This document shows positions 48,448-56,451 of a stretch of DNA of 64,000 bases, piece by piece. The notes under the pieces are model-generated. The model was given only the letters and a program-made list of their open reading frames with translations, was not told where the DNA came from and searched no databases. Both the position numbers and the translations under genes were made by a program. This stretch comes from Candidatus Saccharimonadota bacterium (GTDB lineage: Bacteria > Patescibacteriota > Saccharimonadia > Saccharimonadales > Saccharimonadaceae): positions 62,001 to 126,000 of the forward strand of contig JAFWSN010000002.1 in NCBI GenBank assembly GCA_017519305.1, read 5' to 3'. Position 1 is the first letter of the stretch. The number at the start of each line of letters is the position of its first letter.

Positions 48448-48453
48448 ATTATA
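48448..48453 (-). promoter_or_regulatory. Leaderless promoter of the PAP2-HIT unit
   Basis: Minus-strand TATAAT, 6 nt from the ATG at 48441; it lies in the 20-nt gap after pyrG. Confidence 0.55.
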
Positions 48454-48461
48454 CACCAGAA

Positions 48462-50168
48462 CTAATCTTTTAGAGATTTTACAAAATCATAGAAAAGCGG
48501 ATGTACATGTAGTGGTCTCGATTTAAATTCTGGATGCGCTTGGGTAGCCACAAAGAACTTGCAATCTGGCGCCTCTACAAACTCTACCAACTTCTTATCT
48601 GGAGAAGTACCAGATACAATGAGTCCACCTTTCTTAATCTCTGGTAAATATTCTTGGTTTACTTCATAGCGATGGCGATGGCGTTCGACTACTCTCACGT
48701 CACCACTCTTCATCACCTCTGTTCCATACACGTATTCGCCACAATTTTCAACTTCATTGCGATAAATTTCAGCCGTCTTAGTTCCGCGCTTCAAGTTAGC
48801 CGGATAATCACCAAGCCTCATCGTACCACCAGTAGATTCTTTGCCTTCCTGACCAGGCATAATGTAAATCACGTTTTTAAATCCACGTGGCTTCACGAAA
48901 TCCGCATCATTCAAAAACTCTTCACTGCCAGCCGCTTTGAGTCCACCCCTACGAGCCGCCGCAATACAAGCTGCCTGAAGACCTAAGCACAGACCAAGAT
49001 AAGGTTTATCATTCTCGAGACAATAGGTTGCTGCGGCAATTTTACCTTCCACCCCACGCAAACCAAATCCACCCGGCACTACCACGCCATCCATCTCGGC
49101 TAATGTCTGCATCGCTTCAGCATAGGCGCCTGCACCATCTGCATCACCCTTACGACCCAAGTCTTCGGCATTAATCCAATTAACTTCTAGGTTCACTTTG
49201 TTGTGCGCTGCAGCCGCTTTCAAGGCCTCGGTTACACAGATGTAAGTGTCGTCATTGCCAACATATTTTGCTACGAGACCAACCTTCACGGTCTTGTCGT
49301 GCTTAGTTGAACTAAGTTCTGAGAACTTTAGCCACTTAGACATATCCGGCTCAGAATCATCATCCACAAAATCATTCAAAATGCGTAGCACCCCAGATTT
49401 CAAAACGTTAAATGGCACGTCATAAACCGAATCAATATCTGGCAAATTCACCACTGCATCCCCAGAAATACCAGAGAACGCTGCAATCTTTTCACAAATC
49501 GATCTCGGGCATGGCTTCTCGGTTCTTACACAAACAATATCTGGAATAATACCAAAACCACGCAAATCCTTAAGAGCGTTTTGCGCCGGTTTAGTTTTTA
49601 ACTCTTTACTCGTGTTAATAAAAGGCACGTAAACTACAGAGAGATACAAACAATTACGACGACCAACCTTGTTGGCAAAAAGCCTAATCGCTTCAATAAA
49701 CGGCAAACCCTCATAATCACCGACCGTACCGCCAATTTCCACGATATGGACATCGGAATCGGCACTGGCTTTCTCGATTTTTTCCATTACAAGATTGGTA
49801 AAGTGCGGCACCAGCTGCACGGTTTTGCCATGAAAGCCGCCGCTACGTTCTTTTTCAATCAGTTCTTTATAAATTCCACCGGAGAGCGTGATGGAATATT
49901 TCGAAGTTTCAAAATCTAAAAATCTTTCATAATGACCGAGGTCAAGATCCGTCTCAACACCATCATGCGTCACATAGCACTCACCGTGCTCTACAGGATT
50001 CAAAAGGCCCGCATCCACATTGAGATACGGGTCACACTTTTGCATCGTGACATGATAGCCTTTAGCTTTAAGGATTGCACCCATACTCGCGGCTGTAATC
50101 CCTTTTCCCACACCAGAGAGCACCCCACCAGTTACGAAAAGATACTTACATTTTTTGGTCTTTGACAC
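48462..50168 (-). CDS. pyrG: CTP synthase
   Basis: Makes CTP from UTP with glutamine. The 568-residue protein has the synthase domain (KYLFVTGGVLSGVGKGITAAS) and the glutamine amidotransferase domain with Cys in YLGLCLGLQAA and His-Glu in QAHPEFKSRP. The start is GTG at 50168, preceded by AAGGAGGT. The reading frame extends upstream into the tRNA-Ser gene, but that part is not coding. Only 22 nt separate the tRNA 3' end from the GTG, so the mRNA is probably made as a tRNA-mRNA co-transcript. Confidence 0.95.
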   Translation of the reverse strand: MSKTKKCKYLFVTGGVLSGVGKGITAASMGAILKAKGYHVTMQKCDPYLNVDAGLLNPVEHGECYVTHDGVETDLDLGHYERFLDFETSKYSITLSGGIYKELIEKERSGGFHGKTVQLVPHFTNLVMEKIEKASADSDVHIVEIGGTVGDYEGLPFIEAIRLFANKVGRRNCLYLSVVYVPFINTSKELKTKPAQNALKDLRGFGIIPDIVCVRTEKPCPRSICEKIAAFSGISGDAVVNLPDIDSVYDVPFNVLKSGVLRILNDFVDDDSEPDMSKWLKFSELSSTKHDKTVKVGLVAKYVGNDDTYICVTEALKAAAAHNKVNLEVNWINAEDLGRKGDADGAGAYAEAMQTLAEMDGVVVPGGFGLRGVEGKIAAATYCLENDKPYLGLCLGLQAACIAAARRGGLKAAGSEEFLNDADFVKPRGFKNVIYIMPGQEGKESTGGTMRLGDYPANLKRGTKTAEIYRNEVENCGEYVYGTEVMKSGDVRVVERHRHRYEVNQEYLPEIKKGGLIVSGTSPDKKLVEFVEAPDCKFFVATQAHPEFKSRPLHVHPLFYDFVKSLKD

Positions 50169-50190
50169 GGGGCACCTCCTTGAATTAAAC

Positions 50191-50278
50191 TGGCGGAAGC
50201 GAGAGGATTCGAACCTCCGAGACTTTGCAGCCCACACGATTTCGAGTCGTGCGCCTTCAACCACTCGGCCACGCTTCC
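50191..50278 (-). tRNA. tRNA-Ser (anticodon CGA)
   Basis: Acceptor GGAAGCG/CGCTTCC, anticodon loop CTCGAAA, long variable arm (TGGGCTGCAAAGTCTC), T-arm GAGGTTCGAATCCTC, discriminator G and encoded CCA. It reads TCG. A TGT-TAAAAT box (50286-50291) lies 7 nt upstream. pyrG follows within 22 nt. Confidence 0.95.
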
Positions 50279-50344
50279 ACCACTTATTTTAACATATTTC
50301 TCTTGGGCTCATTTCATTTTCTATCTTTATTTTTTAAAAAAATA

Positions 50345-50437
50345 TGCTATAATGACTCTGTCATCTTTTTGATGATGCTCATTTAATTTCTAGGTGGATG
50401 TTTTTGTCTGGAGCGATCCAGGAAGATATCCACATAT
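50345..50437 (+). promoter_or_regulatory. tRNA-Arg promoter and structured leader of about 80 nt
   Basis: TGC-TATAAT (hexamer 50348-50353). The RNA starts near 50360 with TCATC-TTTTT-GATGA (50361-50375). A larger hairpin follows: GTGGAT (50394-50399) pairs with ATCCAC (50428-50433), and inside it CTGGA-GCGA-TCCAG (50408-50421) forms a stem capped by a GNRA tetraloop. The two stems are joined by an asymmetric internal loop. Other tRNA genes here have only 5-10 nt between -10 and tRNA, so this leader is exceptional. Confidence 0.5.
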
Positions 50438-50514
50438 GCACCCGTAGCTCAGCTGGATAGAGCGTTTGCTTGCGGAGCAAAAGGTCGTAGGTTCGAATCC
50501 TGTCGGGTGTACCA
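50438..50514 (+). tRNA. tRNA-Arg (anticodon GCG)
   Basis: Acceptor GCACCCG/CGGGTGT, D-stem GCTC/GAGC, anticodon stem TTTGC/GCAAA with loop TTGCGGA, T-arm GTAGGTTCGAATCCTGT, discriminator A, encoded CCA. It reads CGC and CGT directly. Most bacteria use ACG here, converted to inosine by TadA. Confidence 0.93.
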
Positions 50515-50524
50515 TATTTTAGTA

Positions 50525-50554
50525 AAAAAGCAGGCCATCAGGCCTTGTTTTTTT
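50525..50554 (+). terminator. Terminator of tRNA-Arg(GCG)
   Basis: Six A, AGGCC, ATCA loop, GGCCT, then TGTTTTTTT. Confidence 0.8.
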
Positions 50555-50569
50555 AGAAACCATCAAATA

Positions 50570-50589
50570 GCCCCAGCGAATGCCGGGGC
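50570..50589 (-). terminator. Terminator of the NUDIX gene
   Basis: Minus-strand GCCCC, 10-nt loop, GGGGC, then TATTTG; only a short T stretch, so it is moderate. Confidence 0.5.
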
Positions 50590-50595
50590 GATTTG

Positions 50596-51237
50596 TTAGC
50601 GATTGACATAGAGACTCCAGGCCGAAAGAGTAAAACCATCTGTGATTCTGCCTTCTTTGATGAGGTTTTTAAACTCCTCTTCGGTATAAGCGTCACACTC
50701 GACGATCCCTTCTTTGCCGTAAACCGTACGATAATCGTGAACTCTAAACAAGAACACTTTTACGCGCACGCCGGAAAGCCCTGAATTTGCAACTACTGTA
50801 CCGAGTTCTACCGGACTTTCGTCATCGGCGCCAATTTCTTCGCCCGCTTCTTTACGAGCATTTTCCTCGGCCGTCATCTTCTTCGTTCCGAAACCTCTGG
50901 GCAACGCCAGTTGTTCTTCCCGCATAGCATGCCTAAACTGCTTTAGCAGTACAATCTTACCATCGTCAGTGATAGGTAAAATCACAGCCGCTCCCGGATT
51001 CTGCTCCAGAATCCGTTCATACGTATAGTAATTACAGCCACCGGCATCAATGAGGTCCACTACCATGAGATGATATTTGGACTCATATACTACACCGATA
51101 ACCTTATCAGGATGCTCATTCTGCCACTGCTGCAAGACATCTGTATCTGTTACGATACGAATCAGTCCTTTATCAGATTGGATGAACTCCTCGGGTCTTT
51201 CTGCAATCAGTCTCTGATAACGTTCGATAGAAGTCAT
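50596..51237 (-). CDS. NUDIX hydrolase (ADP-ribose pyrophosphatase-like)
   Basis: A 213-residue protein with a NUDIX fold: PRGFGTKKMTAEENARKEAGEEIGA matches the Nudix box with Lys for the usual Arg, and the spacing before it is slightly irregular. Upstream strands (GAAVILPITDDGKIVLLKQFRHAM) are like ADP-ribose and nucleotide-sugar pyrophosphatases. The start at 51237 follows GGGGGGA. It is a single-gene unit with a TGC-TATAAT promoter, a leader of about 45 nt and a terminator. Codon use (CAG, CTG, GGA, CCG) resembles the alarmone synthetase gene more than its neighbours. Confidence 0.82.
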   Translation of the reverse strand: MTSIERYQRLIAERPEEFIQSDKGLIRIVTDTDVLQQWQNEHPDKVIGVVYESKYHLMVVDLIDAGGCNYYTYERILEQNPGAAVILPITDDGKIVLLKQFRHAMREEQLALPRGFGTKKMTAEENARKEAGEEIGADDESPVELGTVVANSGLSGVRVKVFLFRVHDYRTVYGKEGIVECDAYTEEEFKNLIKEGRITDGFTLSAWSLYVNR

Positions 51238-51287
51238 ATTATATCCCCCCTTCACATAAGCACTATGACAACTATGGCCTATCTTTT

Positions 51288-51296
51288 ATTATAGCA
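51288..51296 (-). promoter_or_regulatory. NUDIX gene promoter
   Basis: Minus-strand TGC-TATAAT (hexamer 51288-51293), about 45 nt upstream of the ATG. Confidence 0.55.
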
Positions 51297-51356
51297 TATT
51301 TTACACAAAAAGTCAATGTAACAAAGAAATCGTCCCTAAAGGTCAATTTTTTGTTA

Positions 51357-51368
51357 TATAATAAAGAT
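51357..51368 (+). promoter_or_regulatory. Leaderless promoter of the Mur-like gene
   Basis: TATAAT (51357-51362), 6 nt from the ATG at 51369. The in-frame TTG further upstream overlaps this box and cannot be the start. Confidence 0.55.
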
Positions 51369-52118
51369 ATGGAAACTGGAAACGCCCCTAAAGTTCAAAA
51401 CAAAAAAGGTGGATTCAAAGCTAAGAGACAGCGTGCTCACGCTAAGCTCCTCAATACCTACTATGGCAAACCAATCCAGGATATGAAACTGGTTGCAGTT
51501 ACCGGTTCTACCGGCAAAACCATCGTAGCTCATTATCTTCATGAAATATTAAATGCCGCCGGTGAGCAGGTCGCCGTTTTTGCTTCCGACCAACCGTTCA
51601 AGGCCGCCACGCTTCACAAATTCTTTAATGATGCCTGGAAAGCTGGCGCCAACTACGTCATCGTCACCACGCCAAACGAATCTTTGCGCGATAACGTCTT
51701 CTACGGTTTACCAATCCATGTCGCCGCTATGACCAATTTTGTCACCTCATCGCTTACCGACATGACCCCAGAAGAATTTCTCGATGACGAAAAAACTCTC
51801 TTCGATATGAAACCAGAGAACGTCGTTTTAAACTACGACGATCTTAACTATGAAACCTTCAAGGATTTTAAAGGTGAAAAGCGCACCATTACCTATGGCC
51901 ACTCTTCTTCCGACGTCAAAATCCTAAGCTCCAAGCTTTACAAAAAGGGTACCGAAGCCACCATTTCCACCCGCGGCGACATCCGCACTTTTGCAACTTT
52001 TGTCCCAGGCGAAACTGCCGTATCTTACATGGCCTGCGCAATTGCCGTTTCCGAAATTCTTGAAATCAGCACCGAAAAAATCCTCGAGGGCATCGCCAAC
52101 TACGAATATAACCAATAA
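51369..52118 (+). CDS. Minimal Mur-ligase-like protein (central ATPase domain only)
   Basis: A 249-residue protein with the Mur ligase P-loop, here VTGSTGKTIVAHYL (usually GTNGKT), followed by a Rossmann-like ATPase domain with MTNFVTSSLTDM where Mur enzymes have TNIxxDHLD. The N-terminal UDP-binding domain and the C-terminal ligand-binding domain are both absent; the Asp-His of the metal site is also changed. It may bind nucleotide without being a ligase. It is followed 11 nt later by an amidinotransferase-fold enzyme with a Shine-Dalgarno site, so the two form one unit. Confidence 0.7.
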   Translation: METGNAPKVQNKKGGFKAKRQRAHAKLLNTYYGKPIQDMKLVAVTGSTGKTIVAHYLHEILNAAGEQVAVFASDQPFKAATLHKFFNDAWKAGANYVIVTTPNESLRDNVFYGLPIHVAAMTNFVTSSLTDMTPEEFLDDEKTLFDMKPENVVLNYDDLNYETFKDFKGEKRTITYGHSSSDVKILSSKLYKKGTEATISTRGDIRTFATFVPGETAVSYMACAIAVSEILEISTEKILEGIANYEYNQ

Positions 52119-52129
52119 ATAAGGAATTT

Positions 52130-52978
52130 ATGATCAACCAACACCTTCTAGTTTCTGACGCAGACTATTTTGCAGACGAATTCAAAATCAACCCATATTA
52201 CAACGATTCAGAGATCAATGTTAAAAAAGCTAAGGCTGAGCACCACGAAATTGTTGATTGTTTCAAAAAAGCCGGCATTAAAATTACCCAAGTTACCCCA
52301 CCAGCTGGCTGCCAAGATGGTGTTTATACCGCTAACTGGGCCCTAGTTAGAAACGGCGTCGCCGTCATGTCTCGTTTACCAAAAGCCCGCAAAGCCGAAG
52401 AGCCTTACGCTAAACAGACTCTCGAATCTCTTGGTTTTAAATGCGTCGAAGTACCAGATGGACTAATGTTCTCCGGTCAAGGCGATTCACTCATTGCAGG
52501 GAACTATCTTCTTGCCGGTAGCGGCTACCGTTCCGATCCAGACGCCCAAAAATTCGCCGCCGACACCCTCGGTCTCGAACTAGTTCAACTTCATGCCAAC
52601 CCACAACTCAACCCAGATGGTACCGAGCACATCAATCCTTATACCGAGCATGCCGATAGCTTCTGGTACGACCTCGATCTCGCTATCGCCGTCATCGACG
52701 AGCACACTATCGCTTATTGCAAAGAAGCCCTGGACGCAGAATCTAACGCCAAAATCGAAGCCTTGCCTCTTGATAAAATCATCGTAGACTACGACGAGTG
52801 CACCAAGGGTTTCGCCTGTAATATGGTCAGCACTAGCAAATATGCCATCATGTCTAACAAAGCCCCGAAATTCCAAAAAGAGCTCGAGAATCGCGGCATC
52901 ATCTGCCTCACCCCAGATGTTACTGAGCTTAAAGAAGGCGGTGGCTACATCCGCTGCGTCAGTCTTTGGTTGAGTTAA
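52130..52978 (+). CDS. Amidinotransferase/dimethylargininase-fold enzyme
   Basis: A 282-residue GME-fold protein of the DDAH/arginine deiminase/amidinotransferase superfamily. Sites seen: TANWALVRNG, SGQGDSLIAG (family GGD), the likely catalytic His in EHADSFWYDLDLAI, and a C-terminal Cys in GGGYIRCVSLWLS. It probably hydrolyses a guanidino compound such as arginine or a methylated arginine, releasing citrulline-type product and ammonia or amine. The substrate cannot be fixed from sequence. AAGGA precedes the ATG. Pairing with a Mur-like protein is unusual. Confidence 0.8.
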   Translation: MINQHLLVSDADYFADEFKINPYYNDSEINVKKAKAEHHEIVDCFKKAGIKITQVTPPAGCQDGVYTANWALVRNGVAVMSRLPKARKAEEPYAKQTLESLGFKCVEVPDGLMFSGQGDSLIAGNYLLAGSGYRSDPDAQKFAADTLGLELVQLHANPQLNPDGTEHINPYTEHADSFWYDLDLAIAVIDEHTIAYCKEALDAESNAKIEALPLDKIIVDYDECTKGFACNMVSTSKYAIMSNKAPKFQKELENRGIICLTPDVTELKEGGGYIRCVSLWLS

Positions 52979-53008
52979 AAAAGAACCCCTACGGGGGTCT
53001 TTTTTATT
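52977..53008. terminator. Bidirectional terminator between the amidinotransferase gene and murE
   Basis: AAAAAAGAACCCC, TAC loop, GGGGGTCTTTTTT. It lies between two convergent stops and overlaps the murE stop. Confidence 0.88.
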
Positions 53009-54284
53009 TTTTCACTACTTTTTTCAGAGCTTTCTTAATTTCGTCTGGCTCATAATAAGGTTCTTCGCCACCAGCACGTTCAATCGTCTTCTCATGACCC
53101 TTACCAAGGAATAATACTGTATCACCTTTCTTTGCCATCTCAAGAGACATGAGAATTGCCTTTGGGCGGTTTAATTCAAAGAATAGATTTTTACCATCCT
53201 CTTTGCCAGATTTACGTGCACCAACTGCAATCTGTTCCAAAATCTCCATACCTGGCGTATCACGATCATCCTCTTCGGTTAAGACTACAATATCAGCATA
53301 TTTGCCGGCAATTTCACCCTGTGGTTCACGCTTAGACGGATCGCGACGACCACCAGCCGATCCAAACATCACAATCAAACGGCCCTTGGTGGCTTTCTTA
53401 ATATCTGGCAAAAGCTTCTCAAAAGCATCTGGCGTGTGTGCATAATCAATCATCACGTCAAAGTTTTGACCTTCGTTAAAGCTCGTCGTACGTCCCTCGA
53501 CGCCAGCAAGTGCCGCCAAGCCGTTTTCGATTTGCTCATCAGTGAGACCCAGTCTTTTACCAACGCAAATTGTAGCGAGGGAATTATAAATATTAAAGAT
53601 GCCAGGCATTTTTAACTCTACATTTATATCACCACACGAATATTTCGTCTTGGAAATTCCCATTTTTACGCCTTTTGCAAGATTTTCGCCATTTTCAATA
53701 CCATAGGTCGCATATTTCTTGATATCTTTTTTGAAGAATTCAGCAGACGGATCATCAGCATTAATCACGCCAAACCCGCCCTTCTTAAACAACTTCCTCT
53801 TAGCGTCGCGATAGCGTTCGAAAGTCTTATGATAATCGAGGTGCTCGTGTGTAACATTAGTCATCACGGCAATTTCAATCGGTACGCCAAGCGTACGATA
53901 TTGTGCCAAAGCGTGCGAAGTAACCTCTAATACCAAGAATTCGGCACCAGCCTTTTTGATCTCTTTAATCCTTTGATTGAGTACCTTTGGGCTTACCGTG
54001 GTCATATGCTCGACCTGCTCATGTAAGTCTTTTTCACGACCAGACACACCGCCCCAAGCCACCGTTGTCATCAATCCAGTCTTATGACCAGCTTCATTCA
54101 GCATTTTCCAAATCATAAAACAGGTGGTAGTTTTACCGTTCGTACCAGTCACACCAATCACGCGGAGTTTTCTACCTGGAAAACCATGCGTAGTGGCTGC
54201 CACGAACGCCTTAGACCAGTGATAAGGCAACACTAAACTATCATAAAGCGGTACTTTTTCTAAAACTTTTTTGACTTTAGACAT
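53004..54284 (-). CDS. murE: MurE-like UDP-MurNAc-tripeptide ligase lacking domain 1
   Basis: Adds the third residue to the peptidoglycan stem. The 426-residue protein has GVTGTNGKTTT, the carbamylated-Lys and metal region (TNVTHEHLDYH) and IDYAHTPDAF. The N-terminal Mur domain of about 90 residues is missing. The substrate-selecting motif, DNPR for diaminopimelate enzymes, reads DDRD here, so third-residue specificity is uncertain. The ATG at 54284 follows AAGGAG, which overlaps the ABC permease stop codon, so murE is translated from the ABC transporter message. The GTG two codons upstream is inside that site. Confidence 0.87.
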   Translation of the reverse strand: MSKVKKVLEKVPLYDSLVLPYHWSKAFVAATTHGFPGRKLRVIGVTGTNGKTTTCFMIWKMLNEAGHKTGLMTTVAWGGVSGREKDLHEQVEHMTTVSPKVLNQRIKEIKKAGAEFLVLEVTSHALAQYRTLGVPIEIAVMTNVTHEHLDYHKTFERYRDAKRKLFKKGGFGVINADDPSAEFFKKDIKKYATYGIENGENLAKGVKMGISKTKYSCGDINVELKMPGIFNIYNSLATICVGKRLGLTDEQIENGLAALAGVEGRTTSFNEGQNFDVMIDYAHTPDAFEKLLPDIKKATKGRLIVMFGSAGGRRDPSKREPQGEIAGKYADIVVLTEEDDRDTPGMEILEQIAVGARKSGKEDGKNLFFELNRPKAILMSLEMAKKGDTVLFLGKGHEKTIERAGGEEPYYEPDEIKKALKKVVKK

Positions 54285-54293
54285 ACCCACTCC

Positions 54294-55526
54294 TTAACGA
54301 TAATGTTTCAACGATTCAATCGGATTCTTCGAAGCAGCCTTGAGGGCTGGATAAATACCGAAAATTACACCAACAGCGAGAGATGTGCAGAAAGTTATTA
54401 CCAAAATCCAAATATTGATATAAGGCGCAAATGGTGTAGCGATCGAGACAAAGAAGGCGAAGATATAACCAAGTACTAAGCCAAACAAGCCGCCAAGTAT
54501 CGAGAGAATCAAAGCCTCAAACATAAACTGAGCTAGGATGTTTTGACTTGAAGCGCCCACAGATTTACGAATACCAATCTCGTGAGTACGTTCACCAACC
54601 GACACTAGCATAATATTCATTACGCCAATACCGCCAACTACGAGAGCAACTGCTGCTACCGTCGTGAGCATACCGGAAACCACTGTAAATAGTGAGCTAG
54701 CTGGATGAGTAATTTCATCGCCATAATAGACGCCAAAGTTGGTTTCACCCGCCTTGGCCTCTACTAGAGCGTTTTTGATTTTATCAGAAACCTCAGCCAA
54801 GCTATCCGTATTAGATGCCTTCACGTTAATCTGTTGAACTTGCAAACCACCTACTGCATTAGCGAGAGCACTAGCGTTCAAAATTACCGCATTATCAAAA
54901 TCGACATTATTGAAGTTAATTGATTCCTCAACCTCACGCAACACGCCAACCACTACAAATCTCTCACCATGAATGGTCAAAGTTTTACCAATTGGATTAT
55001 TCGTATTAAAGAGTAGAAGAGACATAGTATGACCAACCACTGCAGTATTGCTTTCGAAAGTGTTATTAATAAACGAACCATCCTTCAAAGAAAGTGGCTG
55101 GATATCAATAAAACTAGGGGTCGTACCGAGCAGGGTCACTGAATCCAAAGTGTTTTTCTCGGTTTTAACCGTGCTGGTAGCTACCGCAATTGGAGCAGCC
55201 GCTACTACATTTTCAATGCCGGTGATCGTTGAGACATCAGAAAGCGCCAAATTACTCTTTTGATAAGCATTCGAAGAAGTAAGTTCTGCCACCACCGAGC
55301 TAACAGTGTCCTTATTCGTATTTGGACGCACCACAATTAAGTCTGCACCAATACCCTTAACTTGCTCTGAGACCAAGCGAGAAATGCTGCCCATCAAAGA
55401 CAAAATTAAGATAATACAAGCCACGCCAATCGCAATGCCAAGGCATGTAAGGAAAGAGCGCGTGCGATTTTCTTTGATAGCAGTTTTTGCTAGATTAAAA
55501 TGTGTTTTAACAAGTGCTACTGACAT
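54294..55526 (-). CDS. ABC transporter permease, MacB/FtsX type
   Basis: A 410-residue permease with an N-terminal helix (FLTCLGIAIGVACIILILSLMGSI), a large periplasmic-type MacB core domain, and three C-terminal helices in the FtsX domain (VGERTHEIGIRKSVGAS is the conserved cytoplasmic loop). Such proteins export peptides or lipoproteins, or respond to antimicrobial peptides by mechanotransmission. No adaptor protein (MacA-like) is next to it. Confidence 0.9.
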   Translation of the reverse strand: MSVALVKTHFNLAKTAIKENRTRSFLTCLGIAIGVACIILILSLMGSISRLVSEQVKGIGADLIVVRPNTNKDTVSSVVAELTSSNAYQKSNLALSDVSTITGIENVVAAAPIAVATSTVKTEKNTLDSVTLLGTTPSFIDIQPLSLKDGSFINNTFESNTAVVGHTMSLLLFNTNNPIGKTLTIHGERFVVVGVLREVEESINFNNVDFDNAVILNASALANAVGGLQVQQINVKASNTDSLAEVSDKIKNALVEAKAGETNFGVYYGDEITHPASSLFTVVSGMLTTVAAVALVVGGIGVMNIMLVSVGERTHEIGIRKSVGASSQNILAQFMFEALILSILGGLFGLVLGYIFAFFVSIATPFAPYINIWILVITFCTSLAVGVIFGIYPALKAASKNPIESLKHYR

Positions 55527-56299
55527 TATTTTTTCCTCCCACTCTTTTTACGCGTGCGGCGCGTGGTTTTTCTTTCTTCGACTGGTTTTGGTAAATTCTG
55601 ATCCGAAACCGTCTTTACATCGGTATCAATCTGGCCATCAAGCATATTAATTACACGAGTAGCATAAGTTGTAAGGGAAGGGTTGTGGGTAACCATGATA
55701 ATCGTATTGCCTTCTTCATGAATGGCTTTAAGCTCTTCCATCACGATATGAGAGCTACGCGAATCAAGGTTACCAGTTGGCTCATCAGCAAGAATAATCT
55801 CTGGATCAGAGACAATTGCACGTGCAATTGCTACGCGTTGTTGCTGGCCGCCAGAAAGTTGGTATGGGAAATAATATTCACGCTCTTGCAAATGGAAACG
55901 ACTAAGCGCCGAGGAAGCTTGCTTAAGTTGTGCGGTCTTTGAATGACCAGTATAAACTAGTGGCAAAGCTACATTTTCAATAATCGGTAAATCAGCAATT
56001 AGGTTAAAGTCTTGGAAAATAAAGCCAATCTTCTTGGCACGAAGCTTAGCTTGCCTGCGTGAAGAGATGCTGGCTACATTCTCCCCGTTCAAAACATAAG
56101 AACCCTCAGTTGCACGATCAAGAAGACCAATCGTATTAAGAAGAGTCGTCTTGCCGCAGCCTGAAGGCCCCATAATCATAATAAATTCACCGCGTCTAAC
56201 GGTTAAATCAACATTTTTGAGAGCAAAAGATTCGGTATCGCCGTAACCATACCTTTTCGTGATGCCCTTTAATTCTATTACAGTGTTAGTTGTTCCCAT
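55526..56299 (-). CDS. ABC transporter ATP-binding protein, MacB/LolD type
   Basis: A 257-residue ATPase: Walker [10 protein letters not shown], signature LSGGQQQR, Walker [12 protein letters not shown], with the H-loop in MVTHNPS. A basic tail ([15 protein letters not shown]) extends the C-terminus. The ATG at 56299 follows AGAGGGAG; an upstream in-frame ATG overlaps a palindrome. Its stop overlaps the permease start by one base. It is the first gene of the ABC-murE unit, immediately downstream of tRNA-Ser. Confidence 0.92.
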   Translation of the reverse strand: MGTTNTVIELKGITKRYGYGDTESFALKNVDLTVRRGEFIMIMGPSGCGKTTLLNTIGLLDRATEGSYVLNGENVASISSRRQAKLRAKKIGFIFQDFNLIADLPIIENVALPLVYTGHSKTAQLKQASSALSRFHLQEREYYFPYQLSGGQQQRVAIARAIVSDPEIILADEPTGNLDSRSSHIVMEELKAIHEEGNTIIMVTHNPSLTTYATRVINMLDGQIDTDVKTVSDQNLPKPVEERKTTRRTRKKSGRKK

Positions 56300-56317
56300 A
56301 CTCCCTCTTAAAAAATT

Positions 56318-56334
56318 ATGCATTTATAATGCAT
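56318..56334. promoter_or_regulatory. Perfect 17-bp palindrome between tRNA-Ser and the ABC genes
   Basis: ATGCATT-TAT-AATGCAT. On the minus strand it is followed by AATTTTTT, so it may be a tRNA terminator with a tight 3-nt loop. It could equally be an operator, since TATAAA inside it is -10-like for the ABC unit. Confidence 0.5.
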
Positions 56335-56423
56335 GGCGGAAGCGAGAGGATTCGAACCTCCGGTACGGTTGCCCGCACACACGCTTTCCAAGCGTGCTCC
56401 TTAAACCACTCGGACACACTTCC
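56334..56423 (-). tRNA. tRNA-Ser (anticodon GGA)
   Basis: Acceptor GGAAGTG/CGCTTCC with one wobble, anticodon stem CACGC/GCGTG with loop TTGGAAA, long variable arm, T-arm GAGGTTCGAATCCTC, discriminator G, encoded CCA. It reads TCC and TCT. A TGA-TATAAT box (56434-56439) lies 10 nt upstream. Confidence 0.95.
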
Positions 56424-56451
56424 ATCTGGGAAAATTATATCATAAAGTTGG

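Noticed and set aside
50169-50264. Longer pyrG start upstream of 50168
   Set aside because: The extra frame is the tRNA-Ser sequence; the GTG with AAGGAGGT begins the conserved protein.
50360-50437. Leader of tRNA-Arg as signal recognition particle RNA
   Set aside because: It lacks the conserved GGAAGCAGCC-type asymmetric loop of SRP RNA domain IV; the GCGA-capped stem alone is not sufficient.
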